A stretch of 64,000 nucleotides of DNA from Chitinophaga arvensicola (GTDB lineage: Bacteria > Bacteroidota > Bacteroidia > Chitinophagales > Chitinophagaceae), in NCBI RefSeq assembly GCF_900110835.1, contig NZ_FOJG01000001.1, positions 2,511,499 to 2,575,498 on the forward strand, given 5' to 3'. The notes under the pieces were generated by a model that saw only the letters and a program-made list of their open reading frames with translations, made no database searches and was not told the origin of the DNA. Numbering within the stretch: the first letter of the stretch is position 1; each line of letters starts with the position of its first letter. Positions 25,974 to 34,790 of this stretch are shown here, piece after piece. The position numbers and the translations under genes were made by a program.

Positions 25974-27917
25974 ATGAGCGAGATCAACCCCGAACTGGCC
26001 AAACGTATCTGGGATATTTTTGCCGGTATCAAACCTGTTTTAAGAAGAGAATTTAAAGACAAAATCAAAGCGAACGAAATTGCCCCGGAGCAGGCCATTA
26101 CGCAATTCAGCCCCTTTAACAGGGAGCATCAGCAATTGGCGGCATCGGTAATAGCTGATTTCGAAAAAGTGTTTGCCGCACAGCCGGATACTACCGCCGC
26201 TATCAGCAAAGTGCTGGATGAATTTGAAAACAAAATAGGCCGGCAGCATCCCGATCTGTTGTATTACTCCCTGGAAGTATTTTTAAGTCACCATAACGAT
26301 GACCTGGATATTATTCTCCCTTCCATTTTTATCCGGGAGCCGGAATCCGTTCAGCCCAGCTCTGACAGCGCTGCAAAGTTTCACCTGCAACTGGCAGTTG
26401 GTTCTGCAGAAGAAACGATGATGGATTACTGGCGGGAAGATCCGCTGCTCAACGAACACCATGGACACTGGCATATCGTTTACAACAACCAATACACCAA
26501 AAACCGGCAGGGAGAAATGTTTTATTTTATGCACCGGCAGATGCTCGCCCGTTACATGGCGGAACGTTACGGTGTAGGCATCGATGAACTGACCCCATTC
26601 AGTGACATGCACGTGCCTATTGAAGTAGGTTATACAGCCGGTCCTGATATCCGGCTGTCTGAACGTTATGGTACCGGAAGACCGGTAAATGCCCCTGTCA
26701 AAGAAGAATATGCAGACACCCAGACGCAGTGGCGGCTGATGATAGAAGAAGATATTAACAAAGGGAAATACGACCCTAAAGATCCTTATGATATGGCCGC
26801 TGAAATTGCGGCGATGGATAAATTCGCCGGTACCATAGAATCCTCTCCCGCCGGGATACAGGCCCCTTATAACAATTATCACGGATACGGTCATGGCTTT
26901 ATTGCGTCGGTGAATAACGGGGTAATGGGTGTGCCGGAAACAGCCCTGCGCGATGTTATCTTCTGGAAATGGCATCTGCACATTGATGATCTGTTCGAGC
27001 AATGGATGTCGAGACTGAAACCTCATCCCGTTTTTAAAGACATTCCACCGGTGAAAATCAGGAAGAGCGTGGATGCCACCGGTACACCGGATAGTGCAGA
27101 CCTGATCATCTGTAAAACCAATGAGATTGAAGACTACCATATTGAAGATGGCGCCCTGATAGGCCAGTCAGCATTTGGCGCTAATCTCTGGGATGAAACT
27201 TTTCCACAAGGCAGCTATCATTACCAGGCGAGCGATGGAAAAGTGAAGAACATCGCTACCACCGGCACTTTGAATACCTTTACCCGGACGGCTACCATGG
27301 AATATGTGACCTCGAAAGGAGAGAAGCGCACTTATAATTATACCTACCTGGCACATGATCCGTTCTGCTATTTTATACGGCTTGAAAATACATCCCTGCA
27401 GGCCATGCAATATACCGTGCGACTGTTTATAGTACCGAAAGAATGGTCAGAGAACAACCGCAAATGGATTGAAATGGATAAGTTCCTGGTAGACATGGCT
27501 CCCTCTTCCAGGCAGGTGATCTTCCGCGCAGATACCCAGTCGTCTGTTGTTAAAAAGCCGGTAGTGCTCAATCCCGACGAGTACGATAAAGAATTTACAC
27601 CGGTGGAAATGGAACTGGATGCACAGCGTTGTAAATGTGGCTGGCCTTACCACCTGCTGCTGCCTTTTGGCAGTGATAAAGGCGATGGCATGGCTTACCA
27701 GCTGATGGTGATGATAACGGGAAATGACCTGGTAGGCAGGCAACCAGACTGCGGCTCTCTGAGTTTTTGCGGAACAAAGGATAAAATGTATCCGGATAAA
27801 AGACCCATGGGCTATCCTTTTAACAGACCTTTTGCCGGCGGAAAGATGCCCATCAACCAGGCTATTATTGATCATGCGCACATGGCGGCAAGGACGCTTT
27901 TTATCAAACATATTTAA
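25974..27917 (+). CDS. Arthropod-type hemocyanin/prophenoloxidase homologue (type 3 copper protein)
   Basis: This 647-aa protein shows all three domains of arthropod hemocyanin/prophenoloxidase. The N domain (about residues 40-125) has QFSPFNREHQQLA and HPDLLYYSLEVFLSHH. The copper domain has CuA ligands His163 and His167 in HHGHWH and His187 in FMHRQML, and CuB ligands His303 and His307 in YHGYGH and His334 in FWKWHLHIDD. The C domain (about 400-640) has KWIEMDKFLVDM, CKCGWP (Cys553, Cys555), CGSLSFCG (Cys593, Cys599) and YPDKRPMGYPFNRP. All six copper histidines and the C-terminal cysteine pattern are kept. There is no signal peptide, as in insect prophenoloxidases. It would bind O2 and may oxidise phenols. 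Two genes follow at 11 and 4 bp. Confidence 0.88.
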   Translation: MSEINPELAKRIWDIFAGIKPVLRREFKDKIKANEIAPEQAITQFSPFNREHQQLAASVIADFEKVFAAQPDTTAAISKVLDEFENKIGRQHPDLLYYSLEVFLSHHNDDLDIILPSIFIREPESVQPSSDSAAKFHLQLAVGSAEETMMDYWREDPLLNEHHGHWHIVYNNQYTKNRQGEMFYFMHRQMLARYMAERYGVGIDELTPFSDMHVPIEVGYTAGPDIRLSERYGTGRPVNAPVKEEYADTQTQWRLMIEEDINKGKYDPKDPYDMAAEIAAMDKFAGTIESSPAGIQAPYNNYHGYGHGFIASVNNGVMGVPETALRDVIFWKWHLHIDDLFEQWMSRLKPHPVFKDIPPVKIRKSVDATGTPDSADLIICKTNEIEDYHIEDGALIGQSAFGANLWDETFPQGSYHYQASDGKVKNIATTGTLNTFTRTATMEYVTSKGEKRTYNYTYLAHDPFCYFIRLENTSLQAMQYTVRLFIVPKEWSENNRKWIEMDKFLVDMAPSSRQVIFRADTQSSVVKKPVVLNPDEYDKEFTPVEMELDAQRCKCGWPYHLLLPFGSDKGDGMAYQLMVMITGNDLVGRQPDCGSLSFCGTKDKMYPDKRPMGYPFNRPFAGGKMPINQAIIDHAHMAARTLFIKHI

Positions 27918-27928
27918 CGCATAAAGTC

Positions 27929-28645
27929 ATGGCACTTGCTGCAAATGTTGAGCTGTACCTGGCGCCGGACTGTCCGCAGGCCGGCGCCATCAGAAGCGCC
28001 CTTTCCACAGGCATGCAGAACGCACGGATGGTACCCGACTGGAAAGAATACGGGGACCACCATCCGCATATTCCCCGGTACCTGAAAACATCCGGCAGCT
28101 TTCAGTTAGCTATCGCCGGTGAGCCGGTCGTTTTTCCGGAGCAGCCGGATCAATGGGCGGAGATCATTAGCCATAAACTACAGGCTGCCAGTCAGAAGCC
28201 GGGGGGAAGAGAACGGCGCGCAAGATGGCAACACCTGGTAAAGCTTCACAGCTCCTTTTGGATCAGTCTTTTTATTGCCTTCTTTCCCAAATGTCCTTTT
28301 TGCTGGGCAGCCTATCTAAGTTTTCTGGGAGTGGCCGGAGCAGGCGCCATTCCGTATAAACCCTGGTTTTTACCGCTGGCAATCGTCCTGCTGGCACTTA
28401 ACCTGGGCGCACTATACCTGTCCAGGAAAAAGCGCCGGCAAGCCCCTTTCTGGATAAGCCTGGCAGGAGCTACGATCATTCTTTTAAACCGGTATTATTT
28501 TCAGATGACCCCACTGGTATTTGCCGGTGCAGCACTGTTACTGATAGCCGCTTTGTATAACGCACTGCCACAACGGATGGTCACTTCTCTTAAATTTTAT
28601 GTGGCCAGGATCATCGCTCCTATACTTAAACCCACAAAAATCTAA
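27929..28645 (+). CDS. Four-TM membrane protein with CPFC motif, hemocyanin-operon gene
   Basis: This 238-aa protein has a soluble N-terminal part of about 100 residues. Its start (VELYLAPDCPQAGAI) could form a small thioredoxin-like fold. Four predicted membrane helices follow (about residues 107-135, 145-163, 175-193 and 195-213). The first carries FPKCPFCW with Cys122 and Cys125, a CxxC that could bind a metal or undergo thiol exchange. I do not recognise a named family; the layout recalls MerC-like metal transporters. It sits 11 bp after a copper protein, so copper delivery or redox support is a reasonable guess, but there is no direct evidence. Confidence 0.6.
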   Translation: MALAANVELYLAPDCPQAGAIRSALSTGMQNARMVPDWKEYGDHHPHIPRYLKTSGSFQLAIAGEPVVFPEQPDQWAEIISHKLQAASQKPGGRERRARWQHLVKLHSSFWISLFIAFFPKCPFCWAAYLSFLGVAGAGAIPYKPWFLPLAIVLLALNLGALYLSRKKRRQAPFWISLAGATIILLNRYYFQMTPLVFAGAALLLIAALYNALPQRMVTSLKFYVARIIAPILKPTKI

Positions 28646-28649
28646 AAAG

Positions 28650-29774
28650 ATGCTTTACCTCATTGATTTAGCCAACGAGCTGGGAGCAAGGGAAATTGTT
28701 ACCAGAACAGAAGAATATCAACAGGTACATCATGTACTGGTAGCAGTAGATCCTCAGTGGATCCACCTCTATAAACTTTACCTGATGGGGGAACCTTTTA
28801 AGGGAAAGCAGTATACGGAGGAATACCTGTATTATAAAAATCCCTGGGAATATGCGAAAGAGTATAACAGTTTTCCGGTGCCGGTATATTTTGATATCCA
28901 CTGGCGTCCGCCAGCAGAAATTTATGACTACGATTCCAATTTAATCATCAAAATTCTCCTGCGTCCGGGAACGGAACCGGTGAATATGGAAGGTATTAAT
29001 TCCAGGATGAGAATTATCCAGGAACATGCACCGGTAGCGCGTTTTCAGGCCATCAATGCCAAAGATCCCATATCTCCCCTGCAGGGAGGCGTTAGTATCA
29101 GCCCCGGCGCCGCTAATGCCGGCACGCTGGGTGGTATACTGAGGGACAGGTATTCATCCGATTACTATGGACTTACCTGTGGGCATGTGGCGCCGGTAAA
29201 CTTCACAGACGTGGAACATCCTTCTACCCTTGATCATTCCACTACTACCGTGATTGGCAGTACTTACTATGTAGATGTGCCGTCGGTGGCCGCCACCACG
29301 CATTGTACGATGTATGACGGCACCACGTTTTTTCACCAGATGGATCTTTCCCTGATTAAACTCAACGCAAAGGCGGATCTCAAAATTATCAACATCGGCC
29401 GCCTGGATGGGATAGCTCTTGCCAGGGATCTTTACACGGGAATGTGGGCGGAGTTTAACGGCCGTACTTCGGGACATCGTACCCTGATACTCGGCGCCAT
29501 CGGTATTACCGGGAAGGTAGACAACGGCAGCGGAAGTGAATGCTGCTTTGAACACCTGGTACAATTACAGGATTATGCTGTGGCCAACCTGAATAAGGTA
29601 ACACCCACACAGGATGGCGACTCCGGCGCCTGGGTGATAGTAGATACGCCGCAGGGCCGCATGTGGGCCGGCATGGTGATAGGCGGTGATAGAAAACAGG
29701 TAGGCTGGTTTATTATGGCGGAGAAAATTACCGATCACCTGAAAAATGCCGGTTTTGAACTGGAAGTAGCCTAG
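28650..29774 (+). CDS. Trypsin/chymotrypsin-fold serine protease, hemocyanin-operon gene
   Basis: This 374-aa protein has a roughly 140-residue N-terminal region of unknown fold, then a chymotrypsin-like domain. The triad appears to be His179 (LTCGHVA), Asp232 (QMDLSLIKL) and Ser325 (QDGDSGAW). The family oxyanion-hole pattern GDSG is intact. No signal peptide or membrane helix is seen, so it is predicted cytoplasmic unless released otherwise. The start at 28650 lies 4 bp after the previous stop; an in-frame ATG at 28599 overlaps that gene and is less likely. Together with the prophenoloxidase homologue it mirrors the arthropod pairing of protease and proenzyme. Cleavage of the copper protein is a hypothesis. 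Confidence 0.75.
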   Translation: MLYLIDLANELGAREIVTRTEEYQQVHHVLVAVDPQWIHLYKLYLMGEPFKGKQYTEEYLYYKNPWEYAKEYNSFPVPVYFDIHWRPPAEIYDYDSNLIIKILLRPGTEPVNMEGINSRMRIIQEHAPVARFQAINAKDPISPLQGGVSISPGAANAGTLGGILRDRYSSDYYGLTCGHVAPVNFTDVEHPSTLDHSTTTVIGSTYYVDVPSVAATTHCTMYDGTTFFHQMDLSLIKLNAKADLKIINIGRLDGIALARDLYTGMWAEFNGRTSGHRTLILGAIGITGKVDNGSGSECCFEHLVQLQDYAVANLNKVTPTQDGDSGAWVIVDTPQGRMWAGMVIGGDRKQVGWFIMAEKITDHLKNAGFELEVA

Positions 29775-29811
29775 GACGCCAATTCATAAAAGGTTCATCA
29801 ATGCTTAACGG

Positions 29812-29839
29812 TTTGGTAATATTGTACGAACTACATTTG
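29812..29839 (+). promoter_or_regulatory. Probable promoter of locus B sigma gene
   Basis: TTTG at 29812-29815 and TACATTTG at 29832-29839 match the Bacteroidota -33/-7 elements, with a 16-base spacer. The box ends 17 bases before the start codon at 29857. Confidence 0.55.
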
Positions 29840-29856
29840 CCGGGACATTCCATTAC

Positions 29857-30483
29857 ATGAACGCGAGCCTTCAGGATGATATCGACTTGTTGCACCACAT
29901 CCGGCAAAATGATGCCGGTGCTTTCAGGGAATTATTTGACCGGTACTGGCAGCTGCTCTTTCAGCTGGCTTCCCGTAAAACAGGTCATGCCCAGGATGCA
30001 GAAGATATGGTACAGGAACTCTTCATTGAACTATGGCGCAAAAAAGAGCCATTGATCCTGCAGGTGAGCCTTCAAAGCTACCTGGTATCCTGCATCTACC
30101 TAAAGATATTTCAATACTTCAGGAAAAAAGGATTCCAGGAAAAACATTACGAAGACTTTGCCCGCTACGAAGCACAGATTAAATTGTCGCCCGAAGCATC
30201 CGATCTTACCGACCTTTCTTTTGAAACTGAATACGGCAAACTACAGGACATTATTACGCAAACCATTGCGCTGATGCCGCCGCAAATGCAAACGGTATTT
30301 TCCTTAAAACATTACCGGGGACTCACTACCAACGATATTGCCGCCGAATTAAATATTTCTTCCGAATCCGTAAAAACACACCTGAAACTGGGCATGATCC
30401 GCCTGCGCAAAGCAGGAGAACAATATCCTGCCGGTGTGGTGCTGTTGCCTGCTTTCTTAACCATCCTGGAGAGTTCATATTAA
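29857..30483 (+). CDS. ECF RNA polymerase sigma factor (locus B)
   Basis: This 208-aa ECF sigma factor has region 2 with AEDMVQELFIELWRKKEP (about residues 50-68) and region 4 with the helix-turn-helix TTNDIAAELNISSESVKTHL (about 165-185). The end is hydrophobic (GVVLLPAFLTIL). It would be held inactive by the FecR protein encoded 52 bp downstream and would transcribe the receptor genes of locus B. It has its own promoter-like sequence of the housekeeping type, so basal expression is likely. Confidence 0.92.
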   Translation: MNASLQDDIDLLHHIRQNDAGAFRELFDRYWQLLFQLASRKTGHAQDAEDMVQELFIELWRKKEPLILQVSLQSYLVSCIYLKIFQYFRKKGFQEKHYEDFARYEAQIKLSPEASDLTDLSFETEYGKLQDIITQTIALMPPQMQTVFSLKHYRGLTTNDIAAELNISSESVKTHLKLGMIRLRKAGEQYPAGVVLLPAFLTILESSY

Positions 30484-30535
30484 GTTAACATAAAAGACTT
30501 CCCCCATTTTTCCGGTTTGCGCAATTACTATACGT

Positions 30536-31468
30536 ATGGCGCAATATAAAAAACGATTGGATCAACTGTTGCTCAGATTCCTGTACCGGAAGAGCAGTCC
30601 GAAAGAAACTTCTTTATTATGGCAATGGCTCTGGCAACTGGATATTCCTGCAGCGCAGACGGATAACCAACAACAGGAACGCCTGTGGGATGCTATTTCC
30701 CGGCAAACAGTTACGGCGCCGCCTATACGCAGATCCTTTGTCCGGCCGGCGCTGGTAGCCGCTGCCGCGCTGCTGTTTTGCCTGGCAGCCATTGGCTGGC
30801 TGCTGCAAAAGCCTGCTGTACCATCCGTCCGGAGCTATGTGATAAACAGTGATGATCAGCATATGAAGTCCGTTGCTTTACCCGATGGCAGTACGGTAAT
30901 ACTCAACCTCTCGTCTACCCTCACTTATTCATCTGATTATAATAACCGGGAGCGGAAGGTAATGCTAACGGGAGAAGGATACTTTAAAGTAACCACCGAT
31001 GATCAGCGACCATTTATCGTGCAGTCGGGCGGGCTGGAAACCCGCGTACTCGGTACTGAGTTTAACATGGAGGCACGCAAGGGAGCTGCACAGGTACGGG
31101 TGGCACTTACAGCGGGTAAGGTAGCCGTATATCCGGCGGGAAAACCGGAGCAGCAGCTGATATTAAAACCCGGCGAATTGCTGCGTTATGAGCCTGCCAG
31201 CGGGAAATTGTCCACCACGGTATTTACCAACGATGTTGCCTGCTGGACCACCGGCGGACTTTCCTTCAATGGCATACCATTATCAGAAGCCATTCAACAG
31301 CTGGAAACGCATTATCATATAAGGATACAGTATCAGCCACAACAGCTGGCACATAAAACAGTGACGGCCTCCATGAGTAAAACCAGCTGGCAGAAGGCAT
31401 TGTCGGCCATCCTGTTTCCACACGACTTAACATACAAAGTAAAGGATCGCATCATCATTGTCCGATAA
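30536..31468 (+). CDS. FecR-family anti-sigma factor/signal transducer (locus B)
   Basis: This 310-aa protein has a short cytoplasmic N-terminal domain and one membrane helix (about residues 64-86, ALVAAAALLFCLAAIGWLL). The periplasmic FecR domain contains LPDGSTVILNLSSTLTY and LTGEGYFKV, and the C-terminal DUF4974-like domain contains HYHIRIQYQPQQ. It is shorter than the locus A, D and E versions and closest in layout to the 316-aa locus C protein. It would pass the signal from the STN receptor encoded next to the sigma factor. An A-tract hairpin (31473-31500) separates it from the receptor gene. Confidence 0.92.
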   Translation: MAQYKKRLDQLLLRFLYRKSSPKETSLLWQWLWQLDIPAAQTDNQQQERLWDAISRQTVTAPPIRRSFVRPALVAAAALLFCLAAIGWLLQKPAVPSVRSYVINSDDQHMKSVALPDGSTVILNLSSTLTYSSDYNNRERKVMLTGEGYFKVTTDDQRPFIVQSGGLETRVLGTEFNMEARKGAAQVRVALTAGKVAVYPAGKPEQQLILKPGELLRYEPASGKLSTTVFTNDVACWTTGGLSFNGIPLSEAIQQLETHYHIRIQYQPQQLAHKTVTASMSKTSWQKALSAILFPHDLTYKVKDRIIIVR

Positions 31469-31472
31469 ACAC

Positions 31473-31500
31473 AAAAAAAGGAGGTGCGACCAACACCTCC
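31473..31500 (-). terminator. Hairpin in the fecR-receptor gap of locus B, antisense terminator-like
   Basis: On the + strand, seven A residues precede GGAGGTG-CGACCAA-CACCTCC. Read on the minus strand, this is a perfect 7-bp stem followed by seven T residues, a classic intrinsic terminator opposite in direction to the genes. Loci C and E have the same arrangement. Confidence 0.55.
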
Positions 31501-31536
31501 TATATAATACCTGCATTTAAAAACACAAGTATCAGT

Positions 31537-34500
31537 ATGAATTACAATTTTACCCAAAAAAGGGGAAAGCACAAATGTTGTAGAAAAAAGGGCCGGTTAT
31601 TTTATTGTTTCCTGCTCACCTTAACACTGTTCCGGTTATCCGCCCGGGCACAATTCAACCAGCTTACAGAGAAAGTAACGGTACACCTGCAGGCCACTTC
31701 CGGGCAGCAGGTCATTGAAGCACTCGACAAACAAAGCAGTTATGGATTTACCTATGCCGCAGAACAATTGCGTGCGGTGAATATCCCGGCATTTCATGCC
31801 GCCAATATTACTTTGGGAAAAGCTTTGCTCCAACTGCAACAACAGTACGGATTACAGTTTTCCTTACAGGATAAAAACATATCGGTAAAAGGTGGCAAAC
31901 CCGCACCGGTAAAACAACAACCTGGAAAAGTAACGGGCCGCATCCTGGATGAGGAGAATGGCAAATCACTCATCGGCGCTACGATCCGGATCGGTGAGAA
32001 AGGCGCAGTGACTACACCCGACGGCGCTTTCACCATATTACTATCTCCCGGAAATTATGAAGCCATGATCAGCTCCATCGGTTATGGCACCAAAGCTATT
32101 ACCGGTATCGATGTAAAAGACAACACACCTTTTATACTCAACGTTTCACTCAAAAGAAGCAAAGGCCAGTTACAAAGCGTAGTAGTGAGCGCCAATGCCC
32201 GCAAAGAAAGTGTGAATGCGCTCCTGTTGCAACAGAAGAAGGCAGTGGAAATTACCAACGGTATCAGTGCAGAAGAAATATCACGCACGCCGGATAAAAA
32301 CATTGGTGAAAGTTTGAAACGCATCAGCGGCGTGAGCACCAATGAAAATAAATATGTTATTGTGCGTGGCATCGGCGAACGTTATAATGTCGCTATGCTG
32401 GATGGTATTGCTCTTCCCAGCACAGAGGCGCAAAGCCGCAACTTTTCTTTCGACCTCATTCCTTCCAACCTGGTAGATAATGTGATCGTGAGTAAAACCA
32501 TTACGCCGGATATGACCACCAGCTTCGGGGGCGGTTTGATACAGATCAATACCAAAGATATTCCTGTGGCGAACTTCACGTCCATCAGTGTGGGTACTTC
32601 CTATAACGATCAAACAACCGGGAAAGATTTTTATAGCCGCATCAGGGGCAAATATGATTACCTCGGCTTCGATGATGGCCACAGGGGACATTTTCCGGCC
32701 AATCTTCGTCCTACGGAAAATATCTATTATCCCGAAGGTAAAATGCCTTTTGATGTGTTTGAACAAAGCCGGGAGTTCAAAAATAATAACAACTTTACTA
32801 CATACCGCTACAAGGCCATGCCTTCGCAAAATTACCAGTTTACCATCGGCAGGGTACTGGGTCTGGATACTACCAGTCGTAGTAAACTGGGATATACCGG
32901 CTCCCTCAGCTATCGCAATACACAAACCACTACCACCCATGAGGATCTCCGCCGTGGCTCGTGGCTTTCTACCAACAACAGCGTAAACAATGCCGGCGCC
33001 ACCTATAGCTTCGTAACCACTATCGGCGCCTTATTGAATATCGGCTGGCAAACGGGCAACAACCGTTTCAGTTTGCGCAATACTTACACCCGGATGTTTG
33101 ACAATGCACTGGTAAGAACCTTTGGATATGACAGGGATCAGGGCAGGGAGCATGTAGACGATCCGCCGATGCTCCGGGAAACGGATGATCCTACCTTCCT
33201 CGATCTGTTACAACATAAATTGAGCGGACAGCACCTGGCAGGGAAAGTGAAAATAGACTGGAACCTGGCCCGGACATCTATACACCGCAATGAAAAAGAC
33301 GTGATCTACACACAGGCCCTGCCGGAGAAAGTAGGCGACGGTTATATTTATAGTTATGCTATCGGCAGCAGCACGGAGCCTAAAGAGATACCGATGTCCC
33401 GGTCGTATTACCGGAATAATGAAACGCATTATAACTGGGCTGCCAATGCCACGCTGCCTTTCAGGGTTGGCAATATTTTCAGTAACCTGAAAACAGGCTA
33501 CGCCGGCAACATCAAACAAAGCCGTTTCCGCTGGGAAATAGCACCGGTAACAGGGACCGTTAAAATGGCCGACAGCCTCCATTATCTGCCTGTGGGAGAA
33601 TGGGGTAATCATATGAATGATTCATCCGGCTTTATGTACGCCATTTCACCTTTCGGGCTGGATTACTATGAAGGCAGAAGTGAATTGCATGCCGGTTTTG
33701 TAATGCTGGATCACCAGTTACTGAAAAATCTCCGGCTCGTATGGGGCATGCGGGCAGAATATTATGCCTATAAGGAAATGAATAATCCTTCCAATACGAA
33801 GTTAAGTTTTTACGCACCTAAAGAAGATCCGAAATGGCAATGGATGCCTTCTGCCAATCTTACCTGGAATATTCTCCAGGATATCAATGTCCGGGCATCC
33901 TGGAGCAATACTGCCGTACGGCCTGAACTGATGGACAACGGCCGGTTTAACCGCTACAGCCCCTATTACGACGGGCAACTGATGACAGGCGGTATCACCT
34001 CCACCCGCATCACCAGTTATGATGCAAAGGTGGAATGGTTTCCGGGCGCCGGGGAAATTATTTCAGCAGGTGTTTTCCATAAATACTTTAAGAACCCTGT
34101 AGAACTGGTGATCAATGCCAATTCCGGTAATCCCGCCTACGTATTGCAAAATTCACAATGGGCTAAAGTAGATGGTATTGAAATGGAAGCCAGGAAAAAT
34201 CTCGGTTTTATAGCTCCTGCGGCATGGCTGCAAAATATCACGTTGTTCGGTAACCTGACCCTGCAGCAATCAACGGTACAAAGTGAATATACCATGTTTG
34301 ATCCCTCCACCAGTAAGGACATTACTTACGTATATCACGCCAAACGTGAATTGTACGGACAGGTACCTTTTTTATTGAATGCGGGTATCACTTATACGGG
34401 CAAACACATTGGTTTTAATGTCATTTATAACAAAGCCGGCTATAAAACCAGCCTCGTATCCGATGCACCTACTTTAATGGAGCGCGAAATGCCCCGTGAG

Positions 34501-34773
34501 CAGCTCGATGCACAAATCAGTTATAGAATGTTCCGCAATAAACTGGAATTGAAATTTAATATGGGCAACCTGCTGAATGGTCCATTCCGATATTACAAAA
34601 ACCTGAACTCCAGGGAGAAACCTGGCTTTGTGGCGCCTAACGGGCCTTTTGAATGGAACGACCGTTTCGAATGGCTTCCGGGATACAGTGAAAAATATGA
34701 ACCCGGCGATACCCGTACGTTTACCCGTTTCCTCGGACGCACCTATAGTTTATCCCTGTCTTATAATTTCTAA
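31537..34773 (+). CDS. TonB-dependent receptor with STN signalling domain (locus B)
   Basis: This 1078-aa outer-membrane receptor has a signal peptide ending near SARAQ and an STN domain (about residues 45-118, QQVIEALDKQSSYGFTY). A carboxypeptidase-regulatory-like domain (about 130-215) and a plug (IRGIGERYNVAMLDGIALPST-type region) follow, with a beta barrel ending in SLSYNF. It differs from SusC proteins: the plug lacks the LKDASATALYG motif and no SusD gene follows. The STN domain indicates signalling to the adjacent FecR. It closely resembles the locus C receptor (SKTITPDM against SKTATPDM). The ligand, perhaps an iron complex or a peptide, is unknown. Confidence 0.9.
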   Translation: MNYNFTQKRGKHKCCRKKGRLFYCFLLTLTLFRLSARAQFNQLTEKVTVHLQATSGQQVIEALDKQSSYGFTYAAEQLRAVNIPAFHAANITLGKALLQLQQQYGLQFSLQDKNISVKGGKPAPVKQQPGKVTGRILDEENGKSLIGATIRIGEKGAVTTPDGAFTILLSPGNYEAMISSIGYGTKAITGIDVKDNTPFILNVSLKRSKGQLQSVVVSANARKESVNALLLQQKKAVEITNGISAEEISRTPDKNIGESLKRISGVSTNENKYVIVRGIGERYNVAMLDGIALPSTEAQSRNFSFDLIPSNLVDNVIVSKTITPDMTTSFGGGLIQINTKDIPVANFTSISVGTSYNDQTTGKDFYSRIRGKYDYLGFDDGHRGHFPANLRPTENIYYPEGKMPFDVFEQSREFKNNNNFTTYRYKAMPSQNYQFTIGRVLGLDTTSRSKLGYTGSLSYRNTQTTTTHEDLRRGSWLSTNNSVNNAGATYSFVTTIGALLNIGWQTGNNRFSLRNTYTRMFDNALVRTFGYDRDQGREHVDDPPMLRETDDPTFLDLLQHKLSGQHLAGKVKIDWNLARTSIHRNEKDVIYTQALPEKVGDGYIYSYAIGSSTEPKEIPMSRSYYRNNETHYNWAANATLPFRVGNIFSNLKTGYAGNIKQSRFRWEIAPVTGTVKMADSLHYLPVGEWGNHMNDSSGFMYAISPFGLDYYEGRSELHAGFVMLDHQLLKNLRLVWGMRAEYYAYKEMNNPSNTKLSFYAPKEDPKWQWMPSANLTWNILQDINVRASWSNTAVRPELMDNGRFNRYSPYYDGQLMTGGITSTRITSYDAKVEWFPGAGEIISAGVFHKYFKNPVELVINANSGNPAYVLQNSQWAKVDGIEMEARKNLGFIAPAAWLQNITLFGNLTLQQSTVQSEYTMFDPSTSKDITYVYHAKRELYGQVPFLLNAGITYTGKHIGFNVIYNKAGYKTSLVSDAPTLMEREMPREQLDAQISYRMFRNKLELKFNMGNLLNGPFRYYKNLNSREKPGFVAPNGPFEWNDRFEWLPGYSEKYEPGDTRTFTRFLGRTYSLSLSYNF

Positions 34774-34790
34774 CAAAAAAAAAGACTGAC

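Noticed and set aside
26283..27140. 285-codon - strand frame inside the hemocyanin homologue
   Set aside because: Antisense shadow of a gene with strong domain evidence.
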